DNA from: Cacajao melanocephalus
Taxonomy: Eukaryota > Chordata > Mammalia > Primates > Pitheciidae
Direction: 5' to 3'
Assembly: GCA_963573385.1 (NCBI GenBank)
Contig: CAUYLG010033152.1
Coordinates: 62,001 to 126,000, forward strand
DNA: 64,000 nt
Of this stretch, positions 48,836 to 63,260 are shown in pieces. The number at the start of each line of letters is the position of its first letter. Position 1 is the first letter of the stretch. The notes under the pieces are model-generated. The model had not been told where the DNA came from and made no database searches. It saw only the letters and a list, made by a program, of their open reading frames with translations. The position numbers were made by a program, and so were the translations under genes.

Positions 48836-51800
48836 ATTTCACATTTTGTTCTCAGTTTTCTTCTGCATATTCAAGAGGAGTTTTAATTTAAAATATGTAA
48901 AGTATTTTTAGCATGAGGAAAAATTCTGAATATCGACCTAAATGGTTAGCTTCATAAAAAAAAATTGTTAGCATCTTATTTTCAAAAGATTTCTGTAGTG
49001 ATTTTAGCAGTGCATTGCATTTTTTAGTCTGAAAACAAACATGCAATAATTCATTTCTGAACAATTTTACCAATCATGTTCTATGGGGAAAATATATCCT
49101 ATTAGTGATATTTTCTGTGTTGTCTTGTTTTTAATATGTATGTTTAAAACATAAATATTATTCAAAGCATGCTTAAAGAGACCACTTAACAAATTATTTC
49201 TAGGAGAAAAAGTCTTAAGTTTATTGTTAGTCCTGATCACTCACATATTTGTTTATTCTGAATTATTAACCAATGACCTATTTTTAAAATTGTGAAGCAT
49301 ATTTCAGTTATTATGTATTTACAGTACTCTAAAACAGTAACCAATCAGCTAACAAGTTTTATTGTAATGATTTTATCATGCTAGAGAATACTTTTTTTAT
49401 TATAATATTTGAGTTCTAACCTATTCATTTCTTCTTGTTCTTGAATAATAATTTAAGGGATTCTTGGAGATTCTTAGCTGCTTTTATATTTAGAATGCTA
49501 GAACATGATGCAAATGCCCTCACTTTAATCAGGAAATATGGACACTGACATTAAAAAAGTCTCCCCCTCACATACTTGTGAGTCATTTTTCCTCTACAAG
49601 ATTCTTTTCTGCATATTTTCACTAGACCCACACCTCACTCAAATAGACTCTCAGCCTCTTGAGTCAGGCATTCATTTATTTCTTTTCCTTACCCGCTTCC
49701 TCTGGAAACTCAAAGACAATTTAATGCACTGTGTATTTATTGACAGCCCCTAAAATGCATGATATTCTGACTAAATGGTACAAAGAATAACAGATCATTG
49801 GAAACAATCCTTGGTTTCTGAGGACCTAACTCCTAAATAATCATTTAAGTTAAATAATCTAAGAAAGGAAAAACCTGCCACTAGTCTTGAGAGGTTAAAT
49901 AATTTATAATCTGGTGACTCCCCCAGATTGCTTATTCTCTAAGAAAAAATAAGGCATTTTTTCAGGTGTCCAAAGAGAATTGTTTAACCTTTCCTCTGTC
50001 ATCAAAGATGAGTTCTGCCATCTCTTTCAAGGTATTTTCTCTTAGATCCTTCTTTTCATTTCAGTCCTCAGTGTTGTGCTAATCCTTGATCATAGAGGAA
50101 TTTGCAAATGTAAGTATAGGAGATAGAAGAGTATAAGAAGTAGAATTAAGAATTTGTTAAAATACAGAAAGGAACAGTCTCTGTGTAAGTATGGATAGTT
50201 ACCAAGAGCAATCAAGATGGCACCGCATATTTACTGGGAGTAGTCTCATTGGTTATATGCCAGGTTTCCTTCCAATGAAAGAAGAACAAGTGACTTTTTT
50301 TTTTCTGCCCAAGAAGATGCTATAATGGATGCATATAGATTTGCTAAAAGTAGAATGGAGTAATTTATTCTGTCAGAGTTATTGATGCTCAACCTTATTT
50401 CTTTGGAAATTGCATTTGTTGAAAGTCAGGCATGCTTCAACCCTGACTGCAAATTTTAGATGTTTTCAAAGATTATGTAAGAGTAGAAATTGAAGTGTAT
50501 CATCTTCTGTCTTCTATTTAGTGTTGTTCTGTTCTGCTTCCAATGAGTACCATAAATATGATGAGAGACTATAATGAAATGGGTATTTGGTTGTTTTGTT
50601 AGGTTCCAAAGTTCAGAATTTTCTAATCCCATTAACAATAATAATAAAAAAATACTCTGCCACTCAATACCAGAAATATCTCAAATATTTAAGTTTACTA
50701 AGCTTATAATTAGCATAAGAAATATTTTCTCACAGAGCTTCAAGACCACAACCAAATAATTTTTCTTGAAATTATAGGAAAAAATCTAAGAACATAATAC
50801 AAAAATAACATTATCTTTTTATAATATACAAACAATGAATTTTATTTGTAGTGTTAATTTTATGAGCAAATTATTTTTAAATATACTGCTACATTATATA
50901 TAATAAAAATTGTGTATTGTGCAGAACAAAAAATAAATGTTGATGGTTTTGCATAATATACATTGTTAAAGGTATGATTTTTATTATCTGAAATTGTAAG
51001 AGTTAAATTTGTATAGCAAGTTTCATTCAGTCACTGTTTGTTGCCATAGAATTTATAAAAGAAAGTACAAAATACACAAAAAAGGAAAGAAAATCTGTTG
51101 TTTTTCTATCCAATAAATCTTTCTTCCTAGATACAGAAATGGCTGTTGATTCTATTCGCATCCCATGAAATGTGGAAGCCAATGAAGAAATAAGACCTGC
51201 CAAATAAAAGGGCACGTACCCTGTTTATAATAAGCAATGGATACTTATTTAGAGAATGAAGAAGCAACAGAAACAGACAGAGCTGATTTGTGTTCTATTC
51301 TCTGTATACAATTTGACATGCCCATTTATCACACTTCAATAAAAGTGAGCTGAACACTTTAGAGATATTGTAACCAATGAAGAAGAGAAATGTAGAACTG
51401 AGCAGCATCAATTCCCAAAAGTTGCTTATGCATTGTTCTAATTTCCTTTCATAGAGAATTTATACACCATATTTAAGATTTCAATAAACCCTTTATCTGG
51501 AAGCAAGTGAAATTCAACAAATTCATAATGTAAACTTAAATTTGTTAAGCAATCTATAAATAAATCCATGAGTTCTTAAAAGTCAGGAACTCTCTCAAGC
51601 AATATCATTTGAGTTCTCATTTAAACCAAAAAAAAAAAAAATTTCAACTTCTACTTCAAAATTACTTTTATTCTTAAATATCTGTAGTTTTTGTATAGCA
51701 GAACTAAATTCATTTCTGAATATGTTATGGATGGGATATATTATGAATATTCTACTTGTTAAACCACCAAGACAAATGTTATACTTTTGCTCTACAAAAT

Positions 51801-53214
51801 TTGAATTTATAAACATAATTTACACTCTAGCAAAGCAAATTTGATTTCTCTTTGAAGGAGGAAGACATGTAAATGGTTAGAAATTAGAAAAAAGATGCTA
51901 ATTGGATGGCAGTAATGATTCACCATTTAGTTTTTATTGTAAGGCCAAAATAAAACGGTTGGTTTTATATGTTAGGCATGTTCTGTTGTTTATTACAGAA
52001 GAATCAGCACTGTTGATATTTACAGGCAATATGCATGTCCAGCCTTGACCTAAAGTTATGCTACCAATAAAATTGTAATCGTTACTTTAATGTAGGTCTT
52101 AACAAAACCATCATTTATTCACATTCGAATAGATTTTTAAAAACTGGTCTTCAATCTTAATAATTTCTGCTGCTAGCACATTATTAAGAAAATAGCATGT
52201 TTTCCTCCAGTGGGCTCAGTGTGTATTACAGGTCGCAGTGTTTAGAATGATGACAATGACAGGAAATATATTGGGATGTTCTAAGCAAAGCACAGGACAA
52301 TATAAGACAAAAAGATCTCCAGAAACCTGGTTGGACTTTGAAAGAACTTCCTTGTTTTGGGAAGTCTGAAATAGTCTTAAAGTTTTGTTCAGTGATAACA
52401 ATGAATCTTAAAAGGGAGCAGGAAGGGAGGTGTTGAAACTGCTAAATTCTCTGTCAGAGAATTGTATCAATATTCTGTTTCCTTGCTCTTCAGCGAACTC
52501 TGTTGATGGGGATTACCCTGTTCATACCTGAAATTCACAACAGAAATTCTCCTGCTTGTATTGGAAATGTACTAGGTATCAAATAGATTATAGGAGCTAC
52601 TGAAAGTGTTAGAAGGCACCAAGTAGTCAAGCAATACTTTTTCCAGCTGCCATTTATACCCATATATTCTATCTCTTTAGAATACCTGTTAGAGAAAATT
52701 TACAAAGGCTCATTAAATAAATAAATTAATAATAGAGGGAAAGGCAGAAGTCAAGATACAGATTTTTACTGTTTTCTGGGGCAGGTTACTAAACTGCAAA
52801 TGGAAACTAGAAGACAGTATACTAGAGAAATCACCAATCATGGGTGTATAGGATGAGCAAACAAGAATGAAATTTATACACCATACACAAACCACTTGAA
52901 CCAAAAGATGTTACTATGAGAACATTTACACAAGTCTAACTTGGAACTTTGCTTTATATATTTTAGCCCTTTGATTAAAATCTTTGTCCAAGTCCAATGG
53001 CATGTATAATGCTGAGGTCAATAATATTTTTTCTTCCAGATCTCATTTTCAAGAAATGAAATGTTAGTTAGTACTTTCCTCCACAAGCAAGATGATTTAC
53101 TGATTCTCTGACAATTATACACAGAGCTCATTGTTCTCTGAAATACGTACACCAAATTTTTCCTGAAGACTATTACATTGTGCTCTGATGGAGCCAGAGA
53201 CAGGAGAAATCTAC
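48836..53214. other. Unclassified AT-rich single-copy sequence
   Basis: About 4.4 kb without a recognised gene or repeat family. Contains a poly(A) tract near 51627-51639. Confidence 0.5.
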
Positions 53215-53298
53215 CTTATTTCTCAGGTAGGTTAGGTTGAATAGAATTCCTGCCAGGTATTGGGCATTCTGTTCAACCTAACCTACCTGAGAAATAAG
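53215..53298 (+). repeat. 33-bp near-perfect inverted repeat (hairpin), 18-nt spacer
   Basis: Left arm 53215-53247, spacer 53248-53265, right arm 53266-53298. All 33 positions are complementary except one, where left T (53242) faces right G (53271). In a + strand RNA that pair is a G-U wobble, so the stem would be fully paired. Pairing stops abruptly at both outer ends. Size and shape resemble a microRNA precursor, but the arms match no microRNA or transposon terminus that I recognise, and no transcription evidence is available. A template-switch mutation is an equally good explanation. Confidence 0.95.
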
Positions 53299-56200
53299 TG
53301 TAACCATATTTAAGGTGGCACTGGGATCATACCACTAAACAATGTAAGTTGTGTCATGTACGTGGTGTTTATGACAAATCATTTCCAAGAATAGCTTTAA
53401 ACGTTGTGAAATGAGAGTGTGATAACGAGTCAGCCTGTGAAAATCATTATTTTAAAATTTGGATGTCCTCCTTGTTTTCACGTAAATTTATGATTATCAA
53501 TTAAACATTAGTTTATATTTAAAAGTCTTCCAAGGAGACTTTAATACTTTTGGAAGGATATTTTATATTTTCCAAAGCATCAATTCACAAATAGCATAAT
53601 TCTAGTAAGAAACCTGATTGGTTTTAGCTTTCTTTCTACAAGGATTTAACGAAAGACAGCTCTATTGTCATTTCTTATGATTTAGGGTTCATTAACACCT
53701 TTTTTTCCCCAAAAAGCTTCTCCTAAAAACTGATATATACCTAAATAACAACATATAGAGTGCATCCTATACTGAACAAATCTTCAAATAAGTACACTTT
53801 AATCACTTTAAATTTTTGCGTGGTGTTCTCGCTTACCTACAGACTCACTGAAATTTTACACACAAGTGAATGCTTTACTTTCTCTCGCAATTAGCAAAGG
53901 TCTACTCCATTAATTTTTCCAACTGAACTGTTCCTTTAAATTTAAGGTATTTATTTGGTTGATTCCAACTTCCACAATAAATATAAGATTCTGGAGTTAA
54001 AGTGTGTCATATGTACTTCTCTTTCACTCAGGTATATATAAAATATGAAACAAGTGTTATTTATTTGTAACTGGACCTATAGAGTTTTGAGTGTAACTTC
54101 CCTGACTCAAGTTTATATCCATTGCAAATATGGTTAAGAAATAAGTAAATTTGGTTTTCAGTTTCTAAGTCAGCTATATAAATGTATATTATACATGTCA
54201 CAAACTGCTGCCCTTCCCACCCACGGCACTTTCCAGTCTCATTTTTCTAGTGCTAAGATATGACTTGCGAGAGCCTACCAGGAAGGCAAGTAATTGTACG
54301 TATGTAACACAGTTGAGGTCTTTTTATTACTCTCGAATAGTCAAAATACATCCTTTAATGTGCAGTATAACACAGCATAAAACAAAAGCGTTTCCTTATT
54401 TTCCCCTTCATTGCTTATTCTCTTATTCATCTTAAAATAAACAGAAATAAATATCTGATTAATCTTATTTTATATCTAACCATTCTCAGATACCTTTCAC
54501 ATGTAATTTTTAAAAAAAAGCAGTTAAGAATCAAGCAATTCATTCCTAATAGTTAACTGAATATTAAACAGCTGATTCCATTTTTTTAAAAAACAAAACA
54601 AAACAAAAGAAACTAAATTTTAAACCCAAACTCAATGTTTCTAAGCAGGGACACTACATATAACTTCAGTTTGCTACTTTCAAGATCAATATTGGGATCA
54701 GAGAGTTCCCATTCTGTGATACAGTTGGAAGATAAACACGAATTTCATCCAGCGGAAGCGTTGTCCAGAGCTTTAAGCGCAAGTGGGTCAAGTTGCACAG
54801 TGAACTGTCTAATTAATGACTGTTGCGTTTAGTGTGCCTGAGACCTCATAAATATATACCCTCCCCACATTGGATGTACGTTCCTCTCTCACACCAAAAA
54901 AAAAAAAAAAAAAAAAAACTTCCACCAAAATTACCTTATGATGTGTTCCCATTTCATTTCCAGGAGAATGTAGCAAGAATGGACTTTTAAACTTTTATAA
55001 TAATGTTTTTTTTTTAATTGTCTTTCTTCGTGTTTACTTGATAATCTGGAAAATCTATATTCCAGGAAATAATGATTTTCTGCCTAAATGTTGAATGTCT
55101 AAATAGCCAGAGATCACTATCAAAGACTAAGTAGTGGGATGATAAGTGGTTGTACTCTGCTAGCATGTGTTTAAACGGTCAGAAATATATAATTAATCAT
55201 CCTTTACTTTGGGGTTTTATGTGAGTATCGCATGAGTATATCTGAACTGAGCTGCTCTTCTGGAATAAGCATACAATGCTGCATTGTTTTTCTTTGCCAT
55301 GTTTCTGTGTGTATGTTACTGTTTCAGTTTCATTTGTCAGCAAAAGTCTGTTTACTAGACTTCCTGTTATTAATTATGGGAAACAGGTTTTCTCGAAATA
55401 TACAAGAGACTCTTTTAACTGTTGTCCAGACACTTCAAGGCAAGATATTGATGATTCCATCAATGTTTGTACAAATCTGGAAACTGATTTTAAATACATT
55501 GTTGCTTCACATAACTTACAACTTCTTATCTCCCATAGGAAAAAACAAGACAAATAATAGGAAACAAATCACAGCAGCTTCTATCCCTGTTACTAGACAC
55601 TGAGATAACAAAGTTACTTTCTTCATTTGTCACAAGAATTAATGAACAGATCACAATGTGAATTCTGAAATCTAATGGCCCACAAAAATAAGTTGCATAG
55701 ATCGACTCAAATTGTAAAGTGCTGAAAGACAATGAGTTGTATTCTAATGTAAATATACTCATAAAAAGACAAAAATACTGACCTGATTATTGGTGTATTA
55801 CAAAGCTTTTCATATAGAAACATCTGGTCAGTCTCTCTAGCACTGTCTCTCTCTCTCTCTTTGAAATGGTAACAAATATACTTGCATGTATTAAAATCAT
55901 AAAGGAACCAAAACATCTGGAAGTTTTAGAAGAAAAGCAAAATAGTTATGGGGGAAATTCAGATTAAAAAATGCAGATGTTTAATTGGGCTGTCTGTTTT
56001 GTTATGAGGAAATAAGAGCAGAAATAACCAGAAGCCACTGGTGGAAAATTAAAATAGTTTCATGAGCCTTTGCCAAGCTAAGAGCAATGAAATCAGTAAC
56101 ACAATATGGACAGGGGTTTCTAAACTGAGATCTGAAAATGTTACTATGTGCAATTTTGTAAATTAGCCATTTCCAAAAAATCTTTTTCATTAAAGCACAA

Positions 56201-59200
56201 TAAAAGTTTTTCAGACTCTCCCTTCTCTCTTTGGTTATTAACACTGGGCAGTTATTCGGGGTTTGGCTTTCATCAATGACAAGCTCTTCCCCACATGCTC
56301 CTCACCCCTTTTCTAAGACCTTCTAATACTGCTGAGTGGCCAGAAATTACAGATGCAAGAAAAGCTGACAAATGACTGCCAGGCCCCTCCCCCAGTGCCT
56401 AGACAGTCAAAGCCCCTGCCAGAACATGCCTGAAAGCAGCGCTCCTACAGACAAAGACACAAAGATTCCATTTTCTCAGTGAAAATAGATTTCATGTGTA
56501 AAACACTAGTGAGAAAAATTGAAAGCTGACACATATGTGCAATTTCAGAGAGGCAGGGCTGAATAATTCAAGATTGAAATTGCATTTGATTGCATCAAAG
56601 CCTAACAAATGTTGTTTAACCCAAAAGTCTTTTCACTCTTTACAAAGACATTCAGTGGCAAGATATTTTATTTTTTTAAGCACACGGCTGAAAAGGAAAA
56701 GGAATCTTGAGCCCAGTCGAGAGATGTTGATTATACCCTACTGTTGGGTGAGGAATTAGCACTGGTTCACATCATAGGGTCTACAAAATAAGGGGGAGAA
56801 GTTGTTTTTTTTTTTTTTAATAAACCATTAAATCAAAGGGTTCTGAAAGATAATATTAAATCCTTATGAGTATGTTTCCTGTAAAAAGAATCCCCTCCCA
56901 GTAGCCCCAGGGTATCATTACTGGAGAGGCAGCGAGCGGTTTATTAGGGATTCAAACGTTGGCATCTGAGCCTTGCCAAGCATGCAAGTTTTAGCTTGTG
57001 TGCCCAGGGCCTTGGCTTCTACAGTCCCTTCTTCTGGCATGTAACAGTGCAGGCCGTATGGTCGGCCTCCACACCACACCAGGCAGTGTGTAGGTACAAA
57101 GGCTAGGACTGGGAGACAAAGAAAGTTTGTCATTTACTAAGGAAGATGACGCTTTTCTCCCTGCCTGCTTACATAGTCACCCAAATTCATTCCGTATCAT
57201 TCTATTCTTAACAGATAGGCTCAATACTTACAGAAAACTTGGCTTAACATGTTTTAGAAAGTGTTACACTCTTAACAGGTGAAAGTATAATTAATAGTAG
57301 CTGTCAGGAATAGTAGACCAAGAAATTGCACTGAGGATGTTTTAATTTAAAAAGAAAGTTTTACAACAAATTTTTTAAAAATTGAAAACACACTTGGTTC
57401 TCCCTCATCCCTTTCCAAGCTCCTGAATTTCTTAAATTTCTCTGGTCAATAGGAGGATCAGACAGAGAAAAGAGACTAAGAAATTCCTTTATAATCTAAT
57501 GAGAGGTAATTGAAAGGAAAGAGAATATTAGGTAAACCCTGTGTCTGTTAAATGTTTTTTACAAACCCTTTAAATCTCAGAGCAATATTCATGTCAGAAT
57601 ACATTTTCACTATCATTTCCAACCTAAGAAGAACACTGTATTTAAAGAAGGTATTTAAAATATTAATTAATAAAATTAATGTTTCATATGAGATATTAAA
57701 ATAATGTAAGCGAGTATTCATCTGTTTATCAAATGGGAGCACTGGTTTGGAAATTTGGACTTTTTAGCCCTATTCAGCTGCTCTGTAATCTTAGTGAGTT
57801 TTCAAGCCTTACTTTCCCTATTTATAATATGAAGAATTTTGCCCACTGAAGAAAATTGGGGCTAAATCTACAAAGCTGGCACTGACTACAAAATGCAAAT
57901 ATGTGGAGTTGGACAGTGCAAAACTTTTGTTGTCATTTAAAACCTTTAAGCTTCAGTTCAGTGTATTAATTAGTACAGGAAGTCCCTGGTTAATTCAGTA
58001 AAATAAATCAGTCCAAAGCTATGTAGTCACTATACCAGAGACCAGTTGATTAGTGTATTTGTCACTATTCAGAATGTTTCACATGCTATAAAATCAAATC
58101 TGATACTCTGCGACTTTTAATTCCTTAAAGTATATCTGCTGTATTTATTTGTATTTAATTTATATGATTGATTGATATTAACTCACCCTTCCTTTGTTAG
58201 TCATTTCACTACTAAGTTTATGTACACAGAATAGCTGAGTGAGCTAGTGTGAACCAGAGTGACCCAGAAATCCAGCCAGAAAATTCGGGCAAGACTATGG
58301 CCCTTCCCACACTGCCAAGCCCACTGCCTCTGCCTTGGAAGGCAAGAATAGCAGTGGATGACACGTGAAGCTGTTCAGCACACTCTCAGGCAGTTTCAGC
58401 CAACAGGGTCACTCACACCTCTTTAGCTGTGCTTCCTCAGCAGTCCCTAGAGCTTTCAACATAGAGTATCATGGGAAGAAGACATATTGTAATATAGAAA
58501 ATGTTCAAGAAAATATTGATAGTTCTTTGAAATGTAAGTAATAGGAATACATTCTTAGAGAATATGTAATGACTCACCTAAGAAGGTCATCAAACTCATA
58601 AATTCTAGCAGTCTTTTACAGTACTTTTTTAACAAAATATCAGGATTCTATACTTCAATATGAAAGAGAAAAGAAGCACATTTGTTTGTCTTTGTTTAGC
58701 CCAATTGAAAGGGAAAAATCACACTGCTTAATCACATTTAATATTTTTTTATTTGAAAATTTGCTACCATAGACTAGAAGAAGGATATTAAAATAAAATA
58801 TTATTATTATTATTAGGGAAAAAATTAGTCTCTTTAGAGATATTGGATGATTAAAAAGCAAATATATTTATATAAGATGTTTGAGAATAAAATCTAGGAT
58901 TTTATTAATAATTATGCTAATATTTAATGTAATATTTTAAATGTTTTTACTCCTGGGAAACGCATTGAGAGAAAAAGTAGACCTTATATTCAATGAGTAT
59001 GCCAGAAATATCCAAAACTAGTTTATCTTTTCACTAATCTCTGGTTATTTGACAAAGCTTATTTATAGAGAGAAAAAACAAAAAACAATGTTTTCTGCGA
59101 CCAAATTAGTTGTCCTAAAAAGGAGAAAATTTATAATGTGAAAAGTTGGCAGATCCCTATGGATTGTTGAACTGGAAAACGTCCCCATAAAAGGATAAAA

Positions 59201-60814
59201 ATAAATTTCAGCTAATTTGCTCAGCATGGCCCATCTTTTTGTTTTGTACAGAGATCCTGGCAAAATTACCAACAATCAATGATGGAAACTGAAGGCAGAT
59301 TGATTTAAATCTTCAATGACAGTTGCACAGAAGTTGAAGAAGCATGTCACGTTTCCAAAGAAGAGTGAGGAGCTTGGTTGGTCATACCCTAAAATTAGGG
59401 CATGATTAAGGTACGTCATTTCTTTTAGTTCAAAGTGCTTTGCTCTTTCCATTGCAGAGAATTTCTTCTTCTTTTTTTTCAATCTCTCTGTCTTCCTCTT
59501 CTTCCTCTCATTAGTAGATGTCTTTTATAATTGATGTCATTTACTATCCTTTCATCAAATGTATGCCACATCACTTAGGCGAACCAGCAGACAGGGCACC
59601 AAAACACACATTAGAGGGGACTGGCTTCCATGAGACGCTTTGACTGTCTCATCAGGGCACTTGTAATAAGCATCTTGGTGCCACTGAATGCAATGCTGTA
59701 TTTAAATAATAGCTTTCATCTTCACTCTTTTTAAATATAAAAGTAAACCTTGAAGCCCTTTGAAGGACCTCACTAAACAACATACGTATGAAAATAGATC
59801 AGTAAGGCTTTGAGAAGCATTCTTAAGTAAAATCTGTAAAGCATCTTTGCATTTTTTTCAAAAAAGACCTCCAGGTAAATGATGGCTTTTAATAAGACAC
59901 ATGACAATCTCAATTACAAGAATCATTAGTGTGTGCCCTGTGTGCCATTTTATGTTCCCAGCAGGATATATCTTTTCTCATCAAGGGTTTCCAGGGCTGT
60001 CTACTGTTCTCTGTGTGTAAAACGTATTTAAGTGTTCCCCCAATGCTGAACTAATGTTAAAAACGAAGCGAAACAAAACAAAAACCGAGAAAACCTTCGT
60101 CAAGTGGTCAGACAGACTGGAACTAGAGGATTATAGGTAAGAGGGATAAAATGAAGGGTTGAAAGCTGTAATTTCTATTTTTGTGGTGGCAACCACATCA
60201 GCTGTTGGAGTCAGGCAATTGAAAGATGTGGCTACTACAGCTCAGAGTCTGGGAGGAAGACACCTCTGCATCTGACAGGGAATCGGGCCCCCGGTTTTGA
60301 AGATGTGCTGTAGGTGATTCCTTGCTGGATCCATTTCCCAGTTAGTTTCTATTTCTCGCCCCATTCCTGTGCCCCCACACTTTCCACTTGATTTGATCTC
60401 TTTCTTTGACAATTCCATATTTTACTTTCCTTCTTATTCCTCGTTCCCCACCCTTTTGTTTTAACTGTAGTTTCTTGGCCTCTGGCTACTGTTCCATGCT
60501 TGATGTCCCCAGAAAACAGATTATGTTTAGAAAGGAGACAGTGCATCTCAGAAGGGCCTCCCCAGTCCACTAGTTCATTTTTGAACATGTTGTATTCTAT
60601 GGGTGTCAGGAACATTTGTAGATGAAGTAATTTGAGGCATAAATTTTGTTAGAAGCGGGGACACCAATAAAATGATAAATTTACGTACCTGTCTACTTTG
60701 CATGATATTCACTGGGATCTTGAGAATTCAATTTATAATTTGTCTTTATTCTTATTTTTCATTAGAATTAACAGGATCCCAGAGATTGTAGAAAATATAG
60801 AAACTGTATAATAC
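53299..60814. other. Mostly unclassified single-copy sequence
   Basis: About 7.5 kb with no supported gene or transposon. It contains an A25 tract (54896-54920), a short TC tract (about 55845-55861) and a poly(T) near 56802-56818. 54640-54870, 56250-56560 and 59490-60060 are patches with retained CpGs or dense TAAT-type words that may be conserved noncoding elements. Confidence 0.4.
54896..54920. repeat. Poly(A) tract, 25 A
   Basis: An uninterrupted A run preceded by unique sequence. No SINE, LINE or pseudogene is recognisable immediately upstream. Confidence 0.97.
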
Positions 60815-60900
60815 AACTCTCATATTCAGATGAAGAAAATGAAGCACAAAAAATAATCTGTCCTAAGCCATTCAGCTTGTCTATAAGTGCTGTTGGCTTA
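60815..60900 (-). mobile_element. MIR-like SINE fragment, minus strand
   Basis: Antisense MIR words: attcagatgaagaaaatgaa, gcacaaaaaataatctgtcc, gccattcagcttgtctataa. Short and divergent. Confidence 0.5.
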
Positions 60901-63257
60901 ATTATAGTTTTGCATATATTTAGACAAGAAAATACTTTCTCAGAAACTGGTTAGAACTGTTTGAGAAGAAATATAATCATCAAAACACATACATAGTAAA
61001 ATATAACCATCCATCATTTAACATAGGCAAGGATATGTATTGAATTGCCTGAGTGTGTTATTCACATAGCAAAACTTACTTTGATGGTTAATAAATCTTC
61101 AGACTTCTGTATATATATAACATATATAAACCAGCCAACTTCTGTACATAAATAAATATTATTTTTGGATACCAGTACAATCCCTATTTCACCTTTTTTT
61201 GTATTCCAGTTATTTTTACTTACAGTTCTGTAGTTTTAACCAGAAAAAAGGGATTACCCAGAAGAGAAGAAGGTAAGCTATTTCATCAGATTTGCTGGAG
61301 ATCAGAAGATTTTTTTCTATTATTAGCTTTGCATTCTTTAAAAAAAAAAGAAGGCAAAAAATCTCATCTTCTCATTTATAAGGATTGCCACAAAAATTGG
61401 CAGTAGTGAGGTGGGGAGGAAAAGCATTGCCAATAAACAGCTAGATCCTGTTATTGGAGGCAGTCAGCTTTATTCCACAGAAATATAGTTTGTTCTTGAA
61501 TATATAATAGACATAATATTTTTAAAACCAACATATTAAATATACCAGTAAATAATTTTGTTAAACAAGGCTTTTAAACTTTAAATTATACCCCTAAACT
61601 GGCTTTCTAGTTTTCTAAAGAAATAAAGTAATTTTAAAGGAAATATCCACTCAGATTAATATTTCAAATACCGTACAAAAATGTGTATGGTGATGTTACT
61701 GAAAATGAGGATTTTTGAAAACTAAAAAAAGCAAAAAGTCATTGCTCCAAAAGCCTTCAAGACTGCCTTAAGGTTAGCAATGCAAGTCTTAGATGTATTT
61801 AGGAAATCTAATATTATTAGCTTTCTAATTATAAGCGTATTTTGATTCAAATGTTTAAAATATGGTCATCTCTTCAGGTAAAGCTGAACATTTTGATGAA
61901 GTAACAATACTTGAGTCTTCCATTTCCACAATTAAGAGCTACCTGTTATTTATTCGGAGCATATGTTTCAGTCTCAAAATGTTGAGGACACATCTCAATG
62001 AAATAAAAATAATCATTTTTTTTAAAAAAAGAAACCAGAATCGTGTGGCAGTCGGCAGGCTTAATTTGTATTTTATGGACTCCAAATTCAGATGAACGTC
62101 ATCAAGATCTGAATTGTTTCCATGGCTGTCATAATTTAAATAATAATATCGAAAATATACACTGCTATCATATAATTAATTTTGATATAGAGAAAATTGA
62201 ATTCTCTTAGCCAAAAAGCATACAGGGAAATCATCACAAATGAGGATGAGCATAGTTATATTTTCTTGGTACTTCTATAGACTTCTCTGTAACAGTTGAT
62301 ATGAAGATATCATCAGAGTTTGCAGGTGTAAACCTATCTCTAATCAAATATAGCTGAAATAATGAGGCTTCACACCAACTGCCTTTCCTAGAATCGTCAT
62401 GGACAGAAGTGCAGCTGGGTATCACCTGCCTCTATTCCACAAATAGCACTGAAGGATATAACTCAATGAAACTTGAAATCAGGTTGCACAAAAATACGTT
62501 ATTCCCAATTTCTGTTTTTATATTGCTAGATAAATTATAAATTCACAGCAACATTTGTCTATAGTTAACTTTATTTTGCAAAATTATACAAAATTTTGAG
62601 TGACATCTTTAGGCAGGGAAGTCTAGAAACATTCTTTGGCTAAAAAATAAAAAATTCATAATGTGCACTAGAGAAAACATCTCCAGAGCTACTGTAAGAG
62701 TTTTTGAAAGGCACAATAAAAGGTATATTTTGATCAAAAGCTTATATTGTTTAGAAATTGGTGCTTTAGTATTTTATCAACTAATTTTCAATCACAAAGA
62801 AAATTTAGAAAGAGATGAAATAGAAATAAAAGTCTTATTAGGAAGAGTAATTATATAGAGTAGAATGACTACTTTTTATAAGAAGCAGGAATTTCAGAAT
62901 GGAATGACTTCCTTTTCAGAAAAAAGAAAGTGATTAACAAAGCTAAACATTTACACAGGGCAATGTACTACATAACTCAAAATGCCAGTGCAAAAATGTT
63001 AGTTAATAAACGGAGATTCAATGCTTGTCTGTAATAATTAGTCATAGTTTCTGCACTTAGAAGGAAAGCTCTCCCCAGGAGTTGAGAATTAGAGTGGAGG
63101 TGGAGATTTTTGAGTATGGGAAAAGGGAATTTCATTCATGTTGCAGGGTTACACTGCTATGATGGAAGGCTTTCATTTTTCAAGCAGGAAACATGGAAAT
63201 TATAGTAACTATGGTCAATTTATATTGGCCTAGAGAACACTTTATGTTTCTCTGGGC
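60901..63257. other. Unclassified AT-rich sequence
   Basis: No gene or repeat recognised. Confidence 0.5.
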
Positions 63258-63260
63258 CAG

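Noticed and set aside
53215..53298. Hairpin as a MADE1/mir-548-type element
   Set aside because: It contains TTAGGTTG, which resembles the MADE1 terminus, but the next bases do not continue as MADE1 and the position inside the arm is wrong.
54896..54920. Poly(A) run as the tail of a processed pseudogene or SINE
   Set aside because: No retrocopy, Alu or L1 sequence is recognisable upstream, and no target-site duplication is seen.
55232..55603. 123-codon open frame on the + strand
   Set aside because: Composition and lack of recognisable motifs suggest chance; a second overlapping frame of similar length exists.
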